DNA of 6,774 nucleotides, taken from positions 1 to 6,774 of the forward strand of contig SLTF01000425.1 in assembly GCA_007130025.1 (NCBI GenBank). Direction: 5' to 3'. Below are positions 5,629-6,774 of the stretch, one piece after another. The notes below the pieces were generated by a model. The model saw nothing but the letters and a program-made list of their open reading frames with translations, searched no databases and had not been told where the DNA came from. A program made the translations under genes and the position numbers. This stretch comes from Spirochaetales bacterium (lineage in GTDB: Bacteria; Spirochaetota; Spirochaetia; DSM-27196; PWMO01). Positions within the stretch are counted from its first letter, which is position 1. Every line of letters starts with the position of its first letter.

Positions 5629-6639
5629 ATGGCCAAGAATTTTCGAACGGGCATGCGAATCGCTCTTGCTTTGCTCCTGGTACTGATTTCGGTTGGGGCG
5701 TTTGCGGGCGGTCAGCGTGAAGCGGCGACCCGCGAGATCAAGCTCGCCAACTTCTACGCGCCGACCCATCCGGTGAACATCGCGCTGAGAGAAGTATTTG
5801 TTCCCATGATTGAAGAGGGATCAAACGGTCGGTTCACGGTACAGGTGTTCGATAGCTCGAGCCTTGGGGCGGAGCGCGAACTCACCGAAGGTGTCCAGCT
5901 CGGTACCATAGAGATGGGCGTAGCCGGCGGTCTTCTATCTGCTACCTACCCTCGGATTGGTGCGCTTGAGCTTCCCTTTCTGTTTTCCGACTTCGATCAC
6001 GTCTGGCGCGTGTTTGATGGGGAGATTGGTGAGCAGGTCGCCGAAGACTTTGAAGACGCCGGGCTGAAAGTGCTCGCGTGGATTGGTAACGGTTTCCGCG
6101 TATTCTCCAACAGCGTGCGTCCCATTAATGGGGTTGCCGATACCCGTGGAATCAAGATGCGGATGCCGGAGAATGACGTCTACATTGCAACCGCTCGTGC
6201 CTTGGGTTTTGAAGTGGTGGCGATGGGCTTTGGCGAAGTGTACAACGCCATGGCTACCGGAGTCATCGACGGACAGGACAATCCGCTGGCCACGCTCTAC
6301 GCGTCGCGGTTTTATGAGGTTCAGGATTACGTTGCGATCTCAAACCATATGTTCAGCCACGGCTCGATTGTCATGAACCTTGATCTCTGGAACAGTCTCT
6401 CCGCAGCCGACCAGGAGCTCTTCCGTAACGCGTCCCGGGAGACAGCGACCCTTCAGCGACGCCTGCTTGCAGAAGGAAGCGACGAGTTCATCCGGCTGAT
6501 CGAGGCGGAAGGTCTTACCGTTACCTTCCCCGATATTGCTGAGTTCCGTGCGGCCACCGAGTCGGTTCGTGCCAATTTTGCCCGCAACTACGACTGGGCT
6601 CCGCGCTTCATCGAAACCATTCTGTCGCTGGACCGATAA
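5629..6639 (+). CDS. dctP: TRAP transporter solute-binding protein, DctP family
   Basis: This 336-residue periplasmic receptor captures an organic acid and delivers it to a TRAP membrane permease driven by a cation gradient. The start at 5629 is chosen because AGGAG lies six bases upstream and a signal peptide follows at once: basic MAKNFRTGMR, hydrophobic 11-24, and a probable signal peptidase I site after AFA (24-26). There is no lipobox cysteine, so it is predicted to be soluble. An upstream in-frame ATG at 5524 has no ribosome site and precedes the promoter. Family signatures are SLGAERELTEGVQLGTIEM (78-96), GNGFRVFSN (153-161), GIKMRMPEN (174-182) with R178, the usual carboxylate-binding arginine, and EVYNAMATGVIDGQDNPL (203-220). 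The ligand is therefore probably a carboxylate, but which one cannot be read from sequence. The next transporter gene starts 93 bases downstream, and operator copies link expression to the catabolic genes. Confidence 0.95.
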   Translation: MAKNFRTGMRIALALLLVLISVGAFAGGQREAATREIKLANFYAPTHPVNIALREVFVPMIEEGSNGRFTVQVFDSSSLGAERELTEGVQLGTIEMGVAGGLLSATYPRIGALELPFLFSDFDHVWRVFDGEIGEQVAEDFEDAGLKVLAWIGNGFRVFSNSVRPINGVADTRGIKMRMPENDVYIATARALGFEVVAMGFGEVYNAMATGVIDGQDNPLATLYASRFYEVQDYVAISNHMFSHGSIVMNLDLWNSLSAADQELFRNASRETATLQRRLLAEGSDEFIRLIEAEGLTVTFPDIAEFRAATESVRANFARNYDWAPRFIETILSLDR

Positions 6640-6671
6640 TCGTCATCCACGGATTGTAAGGGTGTAAAATT

Positions 6672-6707
6672 GGGCGGCGTCGATCTCCGTGCGGAGCGAC
6701 GTCGCCC
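6672..6707 (+). promoter_or_regulatory. Intercistronic hairpin between TRAP genes
   Basis: GGGCGGCGTCG (6672-6682) pairs with CGACGTCGCCC (6697-6707) over 11 pairs with one G-U. An inner CTCC/GGAG stem closes a GTGC loop, with a 2-base bulge. No U-run follows. Such hairpins after binding-protein genes are known to protect the upstream message and lower permease expression relative to the receptor; that role is inferred here. Confidence 0.7.
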
Positions 6708-6732
6708 GTATGGTTTCGTGAAGGAGAGCGAG

Positions 6733-6774
6733 ATGCAGAATGCGTTGAGTCAGGTGAATGCAGCCCTTGCCAAG
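6733..6774 (+). CDS. Start of the next TRAP gene, probably the small DctQ permease (truncated by window)
   Basis: An ATG at 6733 follows AAGGAG (6720-6725) by seven bases and opens 14 codons to the window edge: MQNALSQVNAALAK. The position directly after the solute-binding protein, in the same direction and behind a hairpin, is where the small four-helix DctQ subunit usually lies. The fragment is too short to show membrane helices, so the product is inferred from gene order only; a fused DctQM or the large DctM subunit would also be possible. Confidence 0.6.
   Translation, partial: MQNALSQVNAALAK

Noticed and set aside
5492..5686. Small 64-codon frame before the TRAP gene
   Set aside because: No ribosome site, it overlaps the promoter, operator and true gene start, and its later part is an out-of-frame reading of the binding-protein gene.

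Overview
The window looks like an accessory catabolic locus from a moderately GC-rich bacterium. I lean towards a free-living spirochaete, because the TRAP binding protein has an 'AFAGGQRE' signal-peptide end and the coiled-coil protein looks lineage-restricted. The lineage is inference only; no marker in the window proves it.

Layout: (1) At 2-118 on the + strand lies the C-terminal tail of a probable membrane protein. It converges on an unrecognised 553-residue acidic/coiled-coil protein on the - strand (148-1809). (2) Upstream of that protein is tRNA-Ala(GGC) on the - strand (1886-1959), with its own TTGACA/TAGGAT promoter. (3) A two-gene - strand operon follows: a D-2-hydroxyacid dehydrogenase (3266-4297), then a LarA-type, nickel-pincer-dependent hydroxyacid racemase/epimerase homologue (2026-3255). 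(4) Divergent from it on the + strand is a DapA-superfamily Schiff-base lyase/aldolase (4489-5409). (5) Next is a TRAP solute-binding protein (5629-6639), then the first codons of the next TRAP gene (6733 onward).

The most interesting feature is not a single gene. A 15-bp palindromic element, TGTAGTAATACTACA or a close variant, recurs in the control regions. A perfect copy (4297-4311) covers the -10 of the dehydrogenase/racemase promoter. A near-perfect copy (5581-5595) covers the -10 of the TRAP promoter in the same register. A third copy (5456-5470) lies 125 bp upstream of that one. A degenerate copy (4412-4426) covers the aldolase -10, 115 bp from the first. The core TAGT-N3-ACTA fits the TNGT-N3-ACNA operator pattern of FadR-type GntR repressors. 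All these genes are therefore likely one regulon. Its logic would be: import an acid (TRAP), correct the C2 stereochemistry (LarA homologue), oxidise it to a 2-oxo acid (D-2-hydroxyacid dehydrogenase), and cleave it (DapA-family aldolase). The aldolase and racemase do not match their best-known relatives in substrate-pocket motifs, so the substrate is unknown. The dehydrogenase promoter also places +1 on the A of the ATG, which predicts a leaderless mRNA with the operator running into the start codon.
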